From Porodaedalea pini (lineage: Eukaryota > Basidiomycota > Agaricomycetes > Hymenochaetales > Hymenochaetaceae), in the NCBI GenBank assembly GCA_002794775.1, contig NBAY01000035.1, positions 1 to 64,000 on the forward strand: a stretch of 64,000 bases of DNA. The letters are read 5' to 3'. Below the pieces are notes generated by a model. That model was not told the DNA's origin, did no database searches, and saw only the letters and a list, made by a program, of their open reading frames with translations. Of the stretch, positions 20,892 through 33,399 are shown piece after piece. Position numbers and translations under genes: made by a program. The first letter of the stretch is position 1. Every line of letters starts with the position of its first letter.

Positions 20892-22432
20892 TTAGAATCT
20901 TTTTAAAACTGTTGGGCCAGACATTTTCGGACACACCGAAGACTTCTGTGAGGCAATTGTAAGGCAGTTTGCCAGTGACAATACTGTAAAGTTAAATCAG
21001 TTGGTCAGTAAAGGCTCATCACTGATTCTGAAAAACGTACTTACTGAACAGACAGAGGAAGTATATGATTCCTGGTTGGTAAAAGGACAGCTCGGTCAGT
21101 TGGCTCAGCAGAGATAGTTCCAAAGTACTTGCCATCCCGGTAGAAGATTGTGACCAAGTGGCTCCTATTATTCATCAATCGTCCTAGAAACACCACTTAA
21201 GCCAAAATTCCGGTCTCCGAGATGTATATTCACGTTGAGTTATCCCTTTCCACAAAGTAAGGACAATGACGACTGTAACACATTCAGTATGATGGTGCGA
21301 GAGCTTAGAAAAGGATTTAACATTGGCTCACCGAATTGGAACAACATAAGATTTATGTATACGGCATAGACGTGTACAGCGCGGGCAGCATCCCAGCTCA
21401 GAAGAACGCAGGATCCCAGGCGCGGCACAGGTGATTCGCCCCCTTGGCGATAGAGTGAACACGGATTAAGGTGACTCAGAAGAAGGAAGTTGATCGCTTA
21501 CACGTGTCATCCCCTCCTGATACGAAGAATACGACTAGTGTTGCAATCGTTGCGCACTACTGGCCAATTAGTTGGGGTGTTGATTTCTACGTAGAAGATG
21601 AGTAGCTCACCGCACTGAGCACAGTGAGAAACAGGAGCATCCGGCGAGAGGCTCCCCAAAGTGCGTAAACTCGCATAGTTGTTATTACTGGCGTATGTAC
21701 CCGTTAATAAAGCATCATGATTTGAAGAAGACACCAACTTTCTGAAATGAAGACGGCTGCTATCATTAGATCTGTATAATGATGAATAGCATCTTTGAAT
21801 AGTTGTTCGACGAAAACTCGACGAGGAATGCATACATGTCGAGCCCGAATCGACGGGACCACAGAGATTCTGATTCATTCGTTTAGCCCACGTCTCTCGA
21901 GTAGACAATACAAGCGCACCTCTTGAAAAAGAGTACTGCTGAGCGAAGCTGGAGAGCGTATTGGCAGGACATTTCAAAAAGGTAGAATACGTCTACTCAA
22001 ACACGAGCTTCAAAATTGGACCTGCGAAAGCCGGATATCTCGCGAGAAAGAAAATTATTTTTCCAAAGCTCCATTTTGAGTGCCAAATGAGCTCGACCTA
22101 AGTCAAAAATCACTTTAATTCATTTTATAACTTTCGGCTTCAGACACACACCTCCGCCTGCAAGGTCAAGAAATAGTCATATCCCTGATTCAATAGAGAA
22201 CAAGCTTTCAACCTCGATCGTCTAGCGACGTACATTGAAGATGCTCACCAAAAGAGCAATGCTAGCGACTTGAAATCGTACTTTCCGTTAATGTTGACGG
22301 TCATGCCAATAGGGTGATTACTAACCTTCTATATACTGCACCATTTGTTAAGTACTGAATAACTAGAACAATTCAGAAGCTTACATCTGTGATTTGTCTC
22401 TGGGCGAGGTAGGATGTCAGAATATTCGCCAT
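20892..22432 (-). CDS. DUF6533-type multi-pass membrane protein
   Basis: Fourteen exons: 22432-22385, 22335-22326, 22268-22249, 22184-22152, 22097-21997, 21948-21920, 21792-21739, 21687-21611, 21556-21502, 21442-21332, 21272-21234, 21183-21133, 21071-21045 and 20983-20892. All phases close and give 248 residues. Family marks in order: YIEVASIALLLGYDYFLTL, then EVELIWHSKWSFGKIIFFLARY, then MRVYALWGASRR, a WGESPVPRLGSC loop, VVIVLTLWKG and LVTIFYRDGIIYFLCLF. About six or seven hydrophobic segments suggest a 7-TM-like plasma or organelle membrane protein. The family is widely expanded in mushrooms and its function is unknown. Intron 12 has a GC donor (GCAAGT), exon 2 is only 10 nt, and intron 6 is about 130 bp. 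Confidence 0.75.
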
Positions 22433-23117
22433 GGCTTCGACGATTACCGGATTATGCAGTTCAAACCGCAGTGGGTGACTACGGTTTGGCAACAGGTACA
22501 GTCCCTGAATTACCTCTCTTATACGCCTATACGCTGACTGAGACCATCAGGATTCTTGTAGATCTAAAGCACGCTCAGCACATGAGTCAGGGACTCCGTG
22601 AGTGAGTAACTCAACTAAGACGACGACACCGGAACTTCGATGCAAAAATTGTAGCAACTTGATGGACCATCCGGAGTGAAGCTAGAGTTAAACGATTACA
22701 TGGCACCCTACTCGTTCAGAGAGAGCTTGTTGATCAGGCCGTTCATCATCGTGACTACGATGGAGTGTAAGACCTTGATCTTTTCAGGTTAGCTGCCGCC
22801 TCGAAGATCATTACCGGATATCCGGCAATCTCAATTGCCGGGCTAACTCAGGCTACAAATTGTTTCTTGTTCTCGACAGGATGCGACATTGCTCACAACT
22901 AAACTACGCTCCCTACTCGCAAGGAGTCTTAGTCATTAGGCGTGCCTCAGGTTTTCACAGAAGCTAGTGGTCCCGTGGGCTCCGTTTTGAATATGGCAGT
23001 CGTCGAAGCCTCTTTACTCACTAATTGCTCACACGACTTCTACTGTATAAAGCTTGAGAAACGTTCGTTCCAACGCATTCAGTACGCTATTTCGTGGACA
23101 ACACCTCATCTGCTACT
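22433..23117. other. Divergent intergenic region
   Basis: Separates the divergent DUF6533 (minus) and monooxygenase (plus) genes, so it should hold both promoters. No exon with family resemblance was found; a 63-codon frame at 22414-22605 is mostly antisense or upstream DNA. Confidence 0.4.
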
Positions 23118-25339
23118 ATGGATAAAGCGGCATCTGAACCTCAGCAAATCGCGCATGAGTGGCTTGCTGAGTTTTCTAGGCACTTGGCAGCAAAGAAAGG
23201 GAATTCGATCGCGTCATTATTCTTGCAGAACGGTTGGCTTCGTGATTCGCTCGTCTTCAGCTGGGAAACACGAGCGCTTGAAGGTCCCGAAAGAATAGCG
23301 GAGTATCTCAACGCAGCGCTCCCCAACACACAAATCGACAATCTGGTTTTAGACGATCAGTCAGGCTTTGCGCCCTCTAGATTTTGTCTTCCGGGATCAT
23401 CAGAAGTGAATGGCATCGAGTTCGCGTTTGTCTTCGATACACCCCTAGCGAAAGGACGAGGATTTACGAGGCTCCTACCAGATCACGAAGGAGTCTGGAA
23501 AGCATTCTCTGTTTATGTCGAAGTCGACAAGATCAAGGGTCATGAAGAGCTCGGTCATGAGCTCGGTCTGTATGGAGGGCACACGGTGTCTTGGGGAGAG
23601 GTGAAGGGTGAGCGGCGCGCCGCAATTGAGAAATACCCGCAAGTCATTATCAGTATGTAATCATTATATTTCAGCCTTGAAACACGATCTGAAAGCCAGG
23701 GTAGTCGGTGCAGGGCAGTCCGGTCTTCAAGTAGCTGCGCGTTTTCGCCAGATGAACATACGTACAATTGTTATTGAACAAAATGCACGCGTTGGCGATA
23801 ATTGGCGGATGCGCTACCCAACATTGACCTTGCATACACCGAGATCTCATCATCATCGTGAGTGGTGACAACTTCTATGGTCCATGTCTCACATGCCCTT
23901 GTTTAGTCCTTTATGCCCCTTTCCCTCGCAACTGGCCGACATTCACACCTCGCGATAAAGTTGCTGCGTGGATGGAGCAATATGCAGAGTCTCAAGATTT
24001 GGTCGTGTGGACATCTTCGACTATCCTGCCAGGACCAACGTACGACTCGTTGCTTGGTCGATGGACGGTCACCGTCAACAGAAATGGATCCAAGGTTGTT
24101 CTGCATCCCAGTCACATCGTCCTTGCGACCGGAGTTCTGGGTGATCCGATCATCCCTGCGATACCTTCTTCTGACGTGTTCGAAGGCACGAAGATCCACG
24201 CCTCGGTCTATCAGGGTGGACAGGCCTTCGCGGGTCAGCGTGCTCTCGTCATCGGTGCTGGAAACACTTCTGCAGATATATGCCAGGACCTGGTCACGCG
24301 CGGTGCAAAGGAGGTGACGATGTTCCAACGGTCGGAGACAGTTGTAATTTCAGCCGCGCTGAAGGCGAAAGAATACGACGCAGTGTTTCCGGAAGATGTC
24401 TCAGTTGACGTCAATGACTTCAAAGTAGCCGCAATGCCGTTGGGTTTACTCAAGAAGCTCCTGGCTAGAACAAATAAACAAACGAATGAATTCGATCGTG
24501 AAATGCATGAGGGACTTCAGAAGAATGGCTTGAGACTATCGGATGGGCCCGATGGCGCGGGTAATAAGATCTTGGTATTCGAAAGATTGGGAGGTCAGTT
24601 TTGAACAGTTCTACTCAGAATTATGATAATATTGAACTTGTGTTACAGGCTACTGTGCGTGAATGGATAATTTTGCTGCACTCATTTCCGTTCTCATCTC
24701 GCATTTAGGGATTGATGTAGGACTTGCGGACATGATCATTGATGGGAGGGTGAAGATCAAATCTGGTGTGGAAATCGAGCGCTTCAGAAAGAATGGAGTC
24801 GTGTTCACCGATGGTTCCGAGCTTCAAGTAGATGTCGTGGTCTTCGCGTGCGTTTTCTGGATACCTCTCAGTCTCTTAGACAACTGTACTGACTGCAACT
24901 ATAGTACGGGATATCATAACATTCGCCCCACAATGAAAAAGTTATTTGGCGATGCCATCATCGACAAAACGAAGGAGGTTTGGGGTCTTAACGAGGAAGG
25001 TGAAATTAGAGGATGCTATGGCCGTTCCGGCCAACCGGGCGTATGTCTTTCAACTCCGTACTTCGACTGGCATCTACTGACGTTGCCATCAACTGTGATT
25101 AGCTTTGGTTTGCTGTTGGTGATTTCTTCTGCTCTCGTTATATGTCTAAGCAGCTGGTGAGCCTCTTGACCTCTCGCGACATACACCACTTATTCTATAT
25201 ATGCTTTGCTATCGGCGTGCAGGCACTCCATATCAAGTCTGAGGAGCTTGGTCTTACTGCCCTCAGAAGTCTCGCGTCAGCGCCGACGAACGAAATTATG
25301 GAAAAGTTAGGTAGCGAAGAGCACCAAAGCCGCCTATGA
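23118..25339 (+). CDS. Flavin-containing monooxygenase with N-terminal NTF2-like domain
   Basis: Eight exons: 23118-23652, 23705-23857, 23907-24593, 24649-24654, 24709-24847, 24905-25040, 25103-25156 and 25223-25339. All phases close and give 608 residues. Residues 1 to ~170 look like an NTF2/SnoaL-like domain. The FAD dinucleotide motif GAGQSG is at 180-185, and the NADPH motif GAGNTSA begins at 346. The FMO signature FxGxxxHxxxY is FEGTKIHASVY at 321-331, and ATGYHN and SGQPGLWFAVGDF follow. The family uses FAD, NADPH and O2 to oxygenate small molecules; the substrate is unknown. No neighbouring biosynthetic genes are in view. A 6-nt exon (24649-24654) is needed to keep the frame and restore GYWIDVG, so it deserves a transcript check. 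The start is the first ATG in frame. Confidence 0.85.
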
Positions 25340-25568
25340 ATAAGTATAACATTTAAATATGCTTCCGAAATGACGTCAATGTGAATTCAAATTGTTAACT
25401 ATACTGAGAAACCTCACCGAAGAGGCGTGTATCACTTGCAACCTGTGATGACTCTGGCGTTATGAAAGCCTATGAAGTCAATGCGCTTTCAACGTGTTCT
25501 CGGGTACTTCAAGCCTTTGGCCGGCTTTTGCGCAGCAAGAACAACCTTCACCTGCAACTCAAGTCAAT

Positions 25569-25766
25569 ATGCCCCCGTTCTCTTCTGTAGGCAGCGTACC
25601 TCTCGATGATGAGCTGAAGGTAAAAAAGGAATGGAGTATAAAGGAGCTGTGGTACGGTTTTGCCGACTGGGTCGTACGGCTTGCGCAACGGACTAACGAC
25701 AAAAGTACGTCCTTTCCTGACCAAACTCCGATCTCGCGTCCTGTAAAGTGCTTAGAGCATTCGTGA
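25569..25766 (+). CDS. Short open frame, doubtful
   Basis: An ATG-started frame of 65 codons with a reasonable helical segment (ELWYGFADWVVRLAQRTNDK) followed by a GTACGT donor-like site. No family recognised and no continuation found before fold-back copy 3. It could be a gene remnant or chance. Confidence 0.15.
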   Translation: MPPFSSVGSVPLDDELKVKKEWSIKELWYGFADWVVRLAQRTNDKSTSFPDQTPISRPVKCLEHS

Positions 25767-25839
25767 TCTTTCTTTCGGTCAGCACTCGAGCATCCGCATT
25801 TTATCGCATTTGCCTTTTTCGGAACTGTATATGATAGGA

Positions 25840-25979
25840 CTCAGTCGTAGTATTGGTACAGGACTCTGTATATGTACCCGTATATGAGAGGACTATGTAA
25901 TGAATGTAAGAATGTGTGCAGTGGATACTGTGCTACGAAAAGCTCACCTCAGTCGTAGTATTGGTACAGGACTGAGGTG
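25840..25979. repeat. 26-bp direct repeat, the second copy inside a hairpin
   Basis: CTCAGTCGTAGTATTGGTAC... occurs at 25840-25865 and 25948-25973. Around the second copy CACCTCAGTC (25945-25954) pairs perfectly with GACTGAGGTG (25970-25979) across a 15-nt loop. The rest of 25340-26020 shows no gene. Confidence 0.55.
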
Positions 25980-26022
25980 GCTAACGGCATGACCGTCACC
26001 TTATATGTGTCGGTCGTAACTA

Positions 26023-26867
26023 CAGCCTTTTTCATAAGTCCTGCGACACGTGCATGTCACGTGAAGTGAGCCGCGTCAGAGCCAAAGTGTCGAAAAATTA
26101 GAATGAATGCCTATTTTCTCTGTGAATTCTGCACAGTACCTGCTCATTAAGTACTCAAAAAAAAGGCATGGTTCTCAGGAGAAGAAATATGTAAAATAGG
26201 GAGCAATAAATTGATTGTGTAGGCAGGTGGAGATCAAACAAGTGCAGCTGGTCTGTTCTCTCACCCATTTCCACTGAGATTTGAAAATTATGGCTCCCCT
26301 ACATCTACCTATAAAACTCTTTCCTGTATCTGTAAATTAAGTATATGACTATATCAACATCTCCTGAAAGTTTGAAGCCAATCCATTCAGTATTCATGGT
26401 CCAGCAGCAAGATTTGTGTTCCACTTCAAGCTCTTTCCACCCTCCTTTTCTCACAACAGGTCTTGCAGAGTAGAACACAAATCTTGCTGCTGGACCATGA
26501 ATACTGAATGGATTGGCTTCAAACTTTCAGGAGATGTTGATATAGTCATATACTTAATTTACAGATACAGGAAAGAATTTTATAGGTAGATGTAGGGGAG
26601 CCATAATTTTCAAATCTCAGTGGAAATGGGTGAGAGAACAGACCAGCTGCACTTGTTTGATCTCCACCTACACAGTCAATTTATTGCTCCCTATTTTACA
26701 TATTTCTTCTCTTGAGAACTGTGCCTTTTTTTTGAGTACTTAATGAGCAGGTACTGTGCAGAATTCACAGAGAAAATAGGCATTCATTCTAATTTTTCGA
26801 CACTTTGTCTCTGATGCAGCTCACTTCACATGACATGCACGTGTTGCAGGACTTATGAAAAAGGCTG
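26023..26867 (+). mobile_element. Palindromic fold-back MITE, copy 3
   Basis: 845 bp, same CAGCC ends and spacer orientation as copy 1. TA at 26021-26022 and 26868-26869. Short indels near the GGTGGAGATC block distinguish its two arms. Confidence 0.9.
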
Positions 26868-26961
26868 TAAAATGCGGAAGGTGGCTGACGGCGTGGAATA
26901 TGGACTATGGAAACAGAGCGATGTCAGTCATGATTCTCAACACTCCCCCTCATCGTGATGT

Positions 26962-27401
26962 TGTTAGGCAGGAGTCCGGGAGACGACTCAGACTGGGCAG
27001 GCCTCAGCTGACTGTCATCTGGGACATGCTATACTTGAGCAGGGACTCAGGACATGCTATACTCAGTCTAGGTCATCACGGAGGTAAGAGGATTAATACG
27101 ATGTACTCTACTACAGGAGGGGGACGCGGTCTCACCTAGGTCATCACAGAGGTAAGAGGAAAAGCAGAACAGGTGTTCAGATGCGATTCCTCTTCCTTAT
27201 ATACAGTGATCACCTCATGAGAACCAGTTGCCCCATTGTCTAAGATTACATAAAGGGAGCAAAATGGAACAAATGAAGGTCATGTGAAAGGAGTGTGGGA
27301 AATGATTGAAAAGATGATTAATTATAATGAAAAGGGTGGTTTAAGAGAAAAGAATTGGTAAAAGGAAACTAAAAGAAAGGATGAGAGTTTGAGTTCTAAC
27401 A
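26962..27401 (-). repeat. Gypsy-A2 3' LTR
   Basis: 440 bp; the pol terminator position abuts it, preceded by a polypurine tract as in A1. Confidence 0.9.
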
Positions 27402-30400
27402 TTACCCCCCTCTCAAGGTTGGGCGTCCTGACCAACCAAGATCATGGTTGTCTGGCTCGGTGTCGGTGAAGAGTGGACAGAGTTGTTGGCGAGGAATGTC
27501 GAGTTTCCAAGGAGCGCCTGGATGTTTTCGATAGAACTCAGCGATCACCTCCTTTGCATTCTTGCCAAAGTCCATTTCAGGCTGCCAAGTCAGTTCATTG
27601 TACCCGACCCATTTGACAAGGAATTGTAGTTTCCCTCAGTGCAGGCATGAGTCTAGGACCTCCTTGATTTCGTACTCCTCTTTGTTGTCAACGATGTCAG
27701 GTGGTGGTGGTGGTGGCTGTTTCTGGCTTTCAAAGGACAGTTTGACAGCTGGCTTCAGCAGGGCCTCGTTGAAGACCGGGTGGACCTTTTTCCATCGCCT
27801 TGGGAGCTTGAGCTTGTACATGCTTGCTCCCACCTTGTCGACGATGTCGAAGGGACCACACCACTTGTCGGCAAGCTTTTTCGTTGGCGAATCCATGCTG
27901 ATGTTTTGTCCGTTGAGGAAAACCTTGTCTCCAGCCTTGTACTCTACCAAAGCTCCTGCCATTTGGTCATGGTAGCATTTCATGTCTTCAGCTGCCTTGA
28001 CCAGGTTGTCCTTTGTGACACGATGAGTCTCCTTGATGTGTTTTGCAAATTCTTCCACCAACATGTTAGTGGATGAAGTTCGTGTTGTGTTGAAGCTCAG
28101 AGGATGGTGTCCTGTATTCACGTAGAAGGGTGACATCTTCATCGCCGAATGTTCATGGTTGTTGTATGCGAACTCTACGAGTGGGAGCCAGTCTTTCCAG
28201 TCCGATTGCCTATGGTCTACAAAGAGTCGAAGGTACTGTTCAAGTTCTTGGTTGATGCGTTCCGTTTGACCATCCGTCTGTGGGTGATAGGCCATTGACG
28301 GGTTGCCTTCTATGTGTAGGAGTTTGTACAGCTCCTTCATCATTGAAGTGTCAAATTGTGTTCCCCAGTCATGGATGATCTTCTTTGGCAAGCCGTGGAG
28401 ATGGAAGACGTGGTCGCAGTATAGTTGGGCCATGCCTTCCGCTGACAATTTTGTTGTTGTCGGGATCGTGTGCATCTGTTTTGAGAATCTGTCCACGAAG
28501 ATGCAAATCATGTTGTGTCCCTTTGACTCTGGGAGCTCTCCGCTGAGATTGACTGTGACGATCTCCCAAGGGCCTTCAGGAATTGCATTTGGGTGGAGTG
28601 GTCTTGATCTCGAGGCCCTCAGGGCCTTCATTTGCTGACAGCGATCACACCCTTGGACATACGCTCTGACATCTGAGAACATCGAAGCCCACCAGAAGTC
28701 CTGATGAACCAACTCCACTGTCTTTGATGCTCCTGGATGTCCAGCCAGCACCGAGTCATGACACTCCTGCAACACGGCCTCCTTCATTGTCGATGGTATG
28801 TATACCTTTCCCTTCATCTGCCACAACCTGTCAATCTCTGTCATACCTGTCAGCCTCTCCGACTTGTCCTGCATCTTCTGTGCATCACCTACTTGTTCCA
28901 ACACCTCATCATGCAATGTCCTCACCATTCCCCAGTTCAGCCACTTCTCCTTGATGAAAATGACCCCGTCATTGTCATCCTTGCCCTCGTCATAGCCTGC
29001 CTTGCATGACAGCGGGTCTGCCTTGCCTATGGTCTTTCCCGACTTGTGCTTGAGGTGGAAGTCGAATTCCTTGAGCTCTGTTCACCAGCGAGCTTGATGA
29101 TAGCTCAGTTTCTGTGCCGACCTGAAGTACATGAGGTTGGCGTGGTCTGACCAGATCTCGATTTTATGATGGGTGCCAAGAAGGTACTGTCTCCATTCCT
29201 TGAGCGCTGAAACAATTGTGAGCATCTCCTTGTCATAGATCTCATAGTTTCGTTCCACTGGCAGGAGTGCCTCTGACCTGTAAGCAACTACCCTCCACTT
29301 GCCTTCCTGCTTCTGCAACAACATGCCTCCAAGTGCAAAGTTCGATGAGTCCACTTTGACATGGAAAGGGCCCTCATCGTTGGTGATGGCTAGGACTGGA
29401 GGTGAGCAGAGACGTCGTCTCAGCTCCTTGAATGCTTCCTGCTGTTCAGTCTCCCATACCCAGTCCTTCTTGCCTGTCAGTGATATTAATGGATGGACCA
29501 CCTTGCTGTAGTCCTTGATGAATCATTGCAGCCAGTTGCCCATGCCAAGGAACTGTTGCAGCTGCTTGACATTTCACGGGACCAGCCAGTCTGCGATCAC
29601 CTCTGTTTTTGCCGGGTCAGCCTTGATCTCACCATTTCCAACAATGTGGCCAAGGTATTTTACAACCTTGGCGTTGAACTCGCACTTTTCCGGTTTCAGG
29701 TACAGGCCATTTTCTCACAGGATCTGAAGGACATGCCTCGATGTCTCGATATGTTCCTTGAGAGTCTGCGAGAGGATCAGTATGTCGTCAAGGTAGACAA
29801 TGATCAAGTTATCGTAGATCAGTCCTTTGAAGATGTGGTTGACAAAAGCCTGGAATGTCGTCAGTGTGTTGCAAAGACCGAAGAACATGACTGTTGGTTC
29901 GAAGAGACCCATGCTCGTGCGGAATGCTGCCTTCCACTCATCGCCTTCACGGATCCAGACATTATAGTATCCTCAGCAAAGGTCAAGCTTAGTGATGAAC
30001 TTCACTTTCTTGACTTTGTCGACAAGCTCGTCGATGAGGGGGAGAGGATACTTATTCTTGATTGTGCCCTCATTAATCTTCCAGTAATCCTGGATCAGGT
30101 GTAAGGACTTGTCAGCCTTCTTGATGAAGAAGAAAGGCGAAGCCATTGGTGAGATTGATTTTTGTATGTGGCCCAACTTCAAATTCTCCTTGAGAAAATC
30201 CTTCAGCAACTGTTGCTCAGTTGGTGTGAGCAGATAGATCTTACAGTCACTAGGCTTGAAGTCAGGTTTCAGGTCGATGACATGGTCCCATGGTCGATGT
30301 TCCAGCAACTTCTTGAATCCTTTCTCCGAGAAAACATCAGTGTAGTCATTGAGATATGTGGGCCAGGACACCTTGTCCATTCACACTTCTCGCACCCTCC

Positions 30401-31013
30401 TCATTTCTTCCACGGCCTCCTTTTTGATCACGCATTCATCTGGGCAGTGGGTGAATTCAAGTGCACCCATCTTCCAGTCGACCTCAGGGTTGTGACGTCG
30501 AAGCCAGTCATAGCCCAGGAATATGTTTGACAACGTGAGGGAAGTCACCGCAAGGACAATCCTTTCCTTGTGGTGCCCAATCATAAGTTCGACATTGACG
30601 TATTCTTCGATCAACCCAGCTTTGTTGTGCATACCATCAGCGTTAAGCATGGCGAGGGGTCAGATGTAGCACTTTGTTTCCAACCCATATCGCTCAATGA
30701 ATCTTATGTCGATGCACAACCCTGTACGTCCTGAATCCATGAGGGCATGTGCATCCACTTCTCTCATCTCACCCGCTACGCTGTGTCCAATGTTCAGGAG
30801 GAGGTCCAGCTGGTGTCTGCCAGTTCCCCTCATGAACAGTTGCACGTATTTGTCCTTCTCATTCACACCGGTGGGGGTTTCATAGTTGGAAAAACCATCG
30901 ATGCCGTTTGTCTCTATGTATTGTACAGGTGGTTGGTTATATTTTAACGAGTCCAAACTTGAAACCCCTTGAACTTCTCGGTCAGTTGCCCTGATGGCTA
31001 TGCCTGACCACTT
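27402..31013 (-). pseudogene. Gypsy-A2 pol remnant
   Basis: All pol domains are recognisable in order: protease with LMDSGRTG, RT with VYLDD, RNase H, integrase (HHCC and DDE regions) and C-terminal segment. In-frame stops occur at 30660, 30381, 29973, 29715, 29082 and 27636 among others. Most fit CGA to TGA; the RT block LDLRWGYYN reads LDLC-stop-GYYN. Confidence 0.9.
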
Positions 31014-32080
31014 GCAAAATCCTGTGAGCCAACAACCTCTTCATCATTGTCTTCCTCTTCCACATAGTCCTCCACAGTTGTCCTCCGAGTGTCTATGACT
31101 TCCTCAAAGGCTGATTCCTTCAGTGCACCTAGTTCATCGGCAATGAGGTGGCATTTGCCTGGAGCCATCATCTGCAGCATGTACTGCACGATTGTCTTTC
31201 CCTGCAGGCACTTGTCCTTAAAGTGACCTGGCTGGCCACAGATCCAGCATGCCCTTCGTCATTGTGCCTTGTTCATCGAGATGTCCATTGGCTGGCCGGC
31301 ACCTCCAAAAGTGACACCAGTTGCATTGCATTTGTCGATGTGGGGGGTTGTAATCTGACAGCGAGCCAGGGGTGTCTGCTGTTGTTGCTGGTGCTGTGGA
31401 AGCAGGAACACATGACCTCGCTGGATTGCACAGATCTGCTGTTCACCCCAATTGATCTCAATCGCCTTCTTCTTCCAGGCATTGTACATTGTAGGGACTG
31501 GTGTTGACCTCAACACCCCACAGACCACCTCAATGTTCATCACATGTTTCAGGCGGTCGCAGATGACCGCGTCGTCAGTCAGTCCTGCTCTCGTGATGAC
31601 AACATCGAGCTTCTGGAAAAACTCATTGGCAGTGAGGTCCTTCTGGACTTTTGTCTGGAATTCAGCTAGTGCCTTCTCCTTCTGGTTTGGGTTATCAAAC
31701 AAGGTGTTGAGGTGCTCCTGGAACCTCGTCCAACTGTCGGTGAAGGTCACAATTCCCGCTGTTGTCAACTCCTCCACATAGTTTTGCGCCCACGTCGCCG
31801 CATTGCCATCCTTTAAGTAGGAGAGAGCAACATAGATCTTACTTTCCGATGTGGGGTATCAGCTTGGGTTTGCAGAGACAAAAAGAAGGACTTCGCGTTT
31901 GAAGTCTAGGTAATCGTCACCACCAGTGAATTCACATGGCCAGGCGACATCGATATTGGGGGTCGGGGGATTGGTTGCAGCAAAATGTACCGGGGCGTTG
32001 TTCACCTGATGTGTGAATGCGCCTGCTACAATTGCTGCAATCTACTCCAGCTGTTGCTAGCTGAACCCTCCTGTTGACAT
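30998..32080 (-). pseudogene. Gypsy-A2 gag remnant
   Basis: The ATG equivalent is at 32080 and the terminator at 30998. The early GFSQQQMEQ block has two CAG to TAG changes, and the zinc-knuckle region is interrupted by further substitutions. The frame upstream of the ATG (RWPP...PPTPGPYRETNRD) is retained as in A1. Confidence 0.85.
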
Positions 32081-32788
32081 TTCTGGTTCAGGCATCAGTG
32101 TCAAGGGTTCTGGGGGGGTTGGGGGCAACAGATCCCTATTGGTCTCACGGTATGGTCCTGGAGTCGGTGGTAGGTTGACAGTAGACATCAACAGTGCAGG
32201 TGATGACAGGATGGCTGGGGGCCACCTAGCTCTCCTTCCTTCTTTGTTTGTCAAATACCAGCTATGTCGGATCTCACTCCACCAGATGTCATATACAACA
32301 CCGCTATTGTTGGTTGTGACGTAACCTGGTCAGTCTGGATCCCAGCGGGCTGATGCAGGAAGGGCCCGTCACTGTTCATCGGTGATATCTATCTTGATGG
32401 CAGTGGGGGACGGGGATCGGTTGTTCATTCAATCTGGGATTACACCAATGTTGAGCAGGTTTGTTGGTGAAATTGATGACAAGGCAATAGGATCCGAGTG
32501 AGATAACAAACGATAGCATTGACAATGCTTGTACTCATCTAGTTACCCATGTCCACGTCAGATGCGTGTTCCACCAGAGGCTAACATGGAGCGCCAGGGT
32601 CGGGAGAGGTCGGTTGAGAAATTTACATAATACACAAACATCCAAAAACGTCCAGGCAGGGTTGAGGGTTGTCGTTTAGGGGGTTTGCACATTAGTCCAT
32701 CAAGGGGAGTGCTTCTCTAGACTGAGTGAAGGCGAGTCGACAGCGACGATGTACACTGGGGATGAGCCTGGGTGGGGTTCTGCTTTTA

Positions 32789-33228
32789 TGTTAGGCGGGA
32801 GTCCGGGAGACAACTCAGATTGGGCAGGCCTCAGCTGACTGTTGTCTGGGATGTGCTATACTCGAGCGGGGACTCAGGACATGCTATACTCAGACTAGGT
32901 CGTCACAGAGGTAAGAGGATTAATATGATGTACTCTACTACAGGAGGGGGACGCGGTCTCACCTAGGTCATCACAGAGGTAAGAGGAAAAGCAGAACAGG
33001 TGTTCAGATGCGATTCCTCTTCCTTATATACAGTGATCACCTCATGAGAACTGGTTGCCCCATTGTCTAAGATTACATAAAGGGAGCAGAGTGGAACAAA
33101 TGAAGGTCATGTGAAAGGAGTGTGGGAAATGATTGAAAAGATGATTAATTATAATGAAAAGGGTGGTTTAAGAGAAAAGAATTGGTAAAAGGAAACTAAA
33201 AGAAAGGATGAGAGTTTGAGTTCTAACA
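32789..33228 (-). repeat. Gypsy-A2 5' LTR
   Basis: 440 bp. TATATAAG (33030-33023) and GTTCTGCTTTT (32997-32987) are 33 nt apart. The complementary primer site is at 32787-32777, one base after the LTR. Confidence 0.9.
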
Positions 33229-33399
33229 GATGTGTGGAATAGTAATAGAAAGAAAAAAAAGGAAAATTGAAACAGTGAAAGAAAATGTTGCAGACTGTAA
33301 GCCCGCCAGAGCGTTCTTACCACATCCAACATGAGACCAAGTCTGTCTGGATATTGTGTCATGACTTGGAGTACCGAGTCTACACCAGGATACCAAGTC

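Larger units (their letters stand above)
26962..33228 (-). mobile_element. Gypsy-A2, full-length decayed chromovirus
   Basis: 6,267 bp with 440-bp LTRs at 26962-27401 and 32789-33228 and the target duplication GATGT at 26957-26961 and 33229-33233. Same order as A1 on the minus strand. The two LTRs differ at about 17 positions by eye, all but one transitions. Gag and pol are cut by many stops, mostly CGA to TGA and CAG to TAG. Confidence 0.95.

Noticed and set aside
22414..22605. 63-codon plus-strand frame upstream of the monooxygenase
   Set aside because: It overlaps the antisense of the first DUF6533 exon and has no family resemblance or splice continuation.
24593..24604. Reading straight through the donor at 24594 in the monooxygenase gene
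   Set aside because: It meets TGA within four codons, whereas splicing restores the conserved GYWIDVG block.
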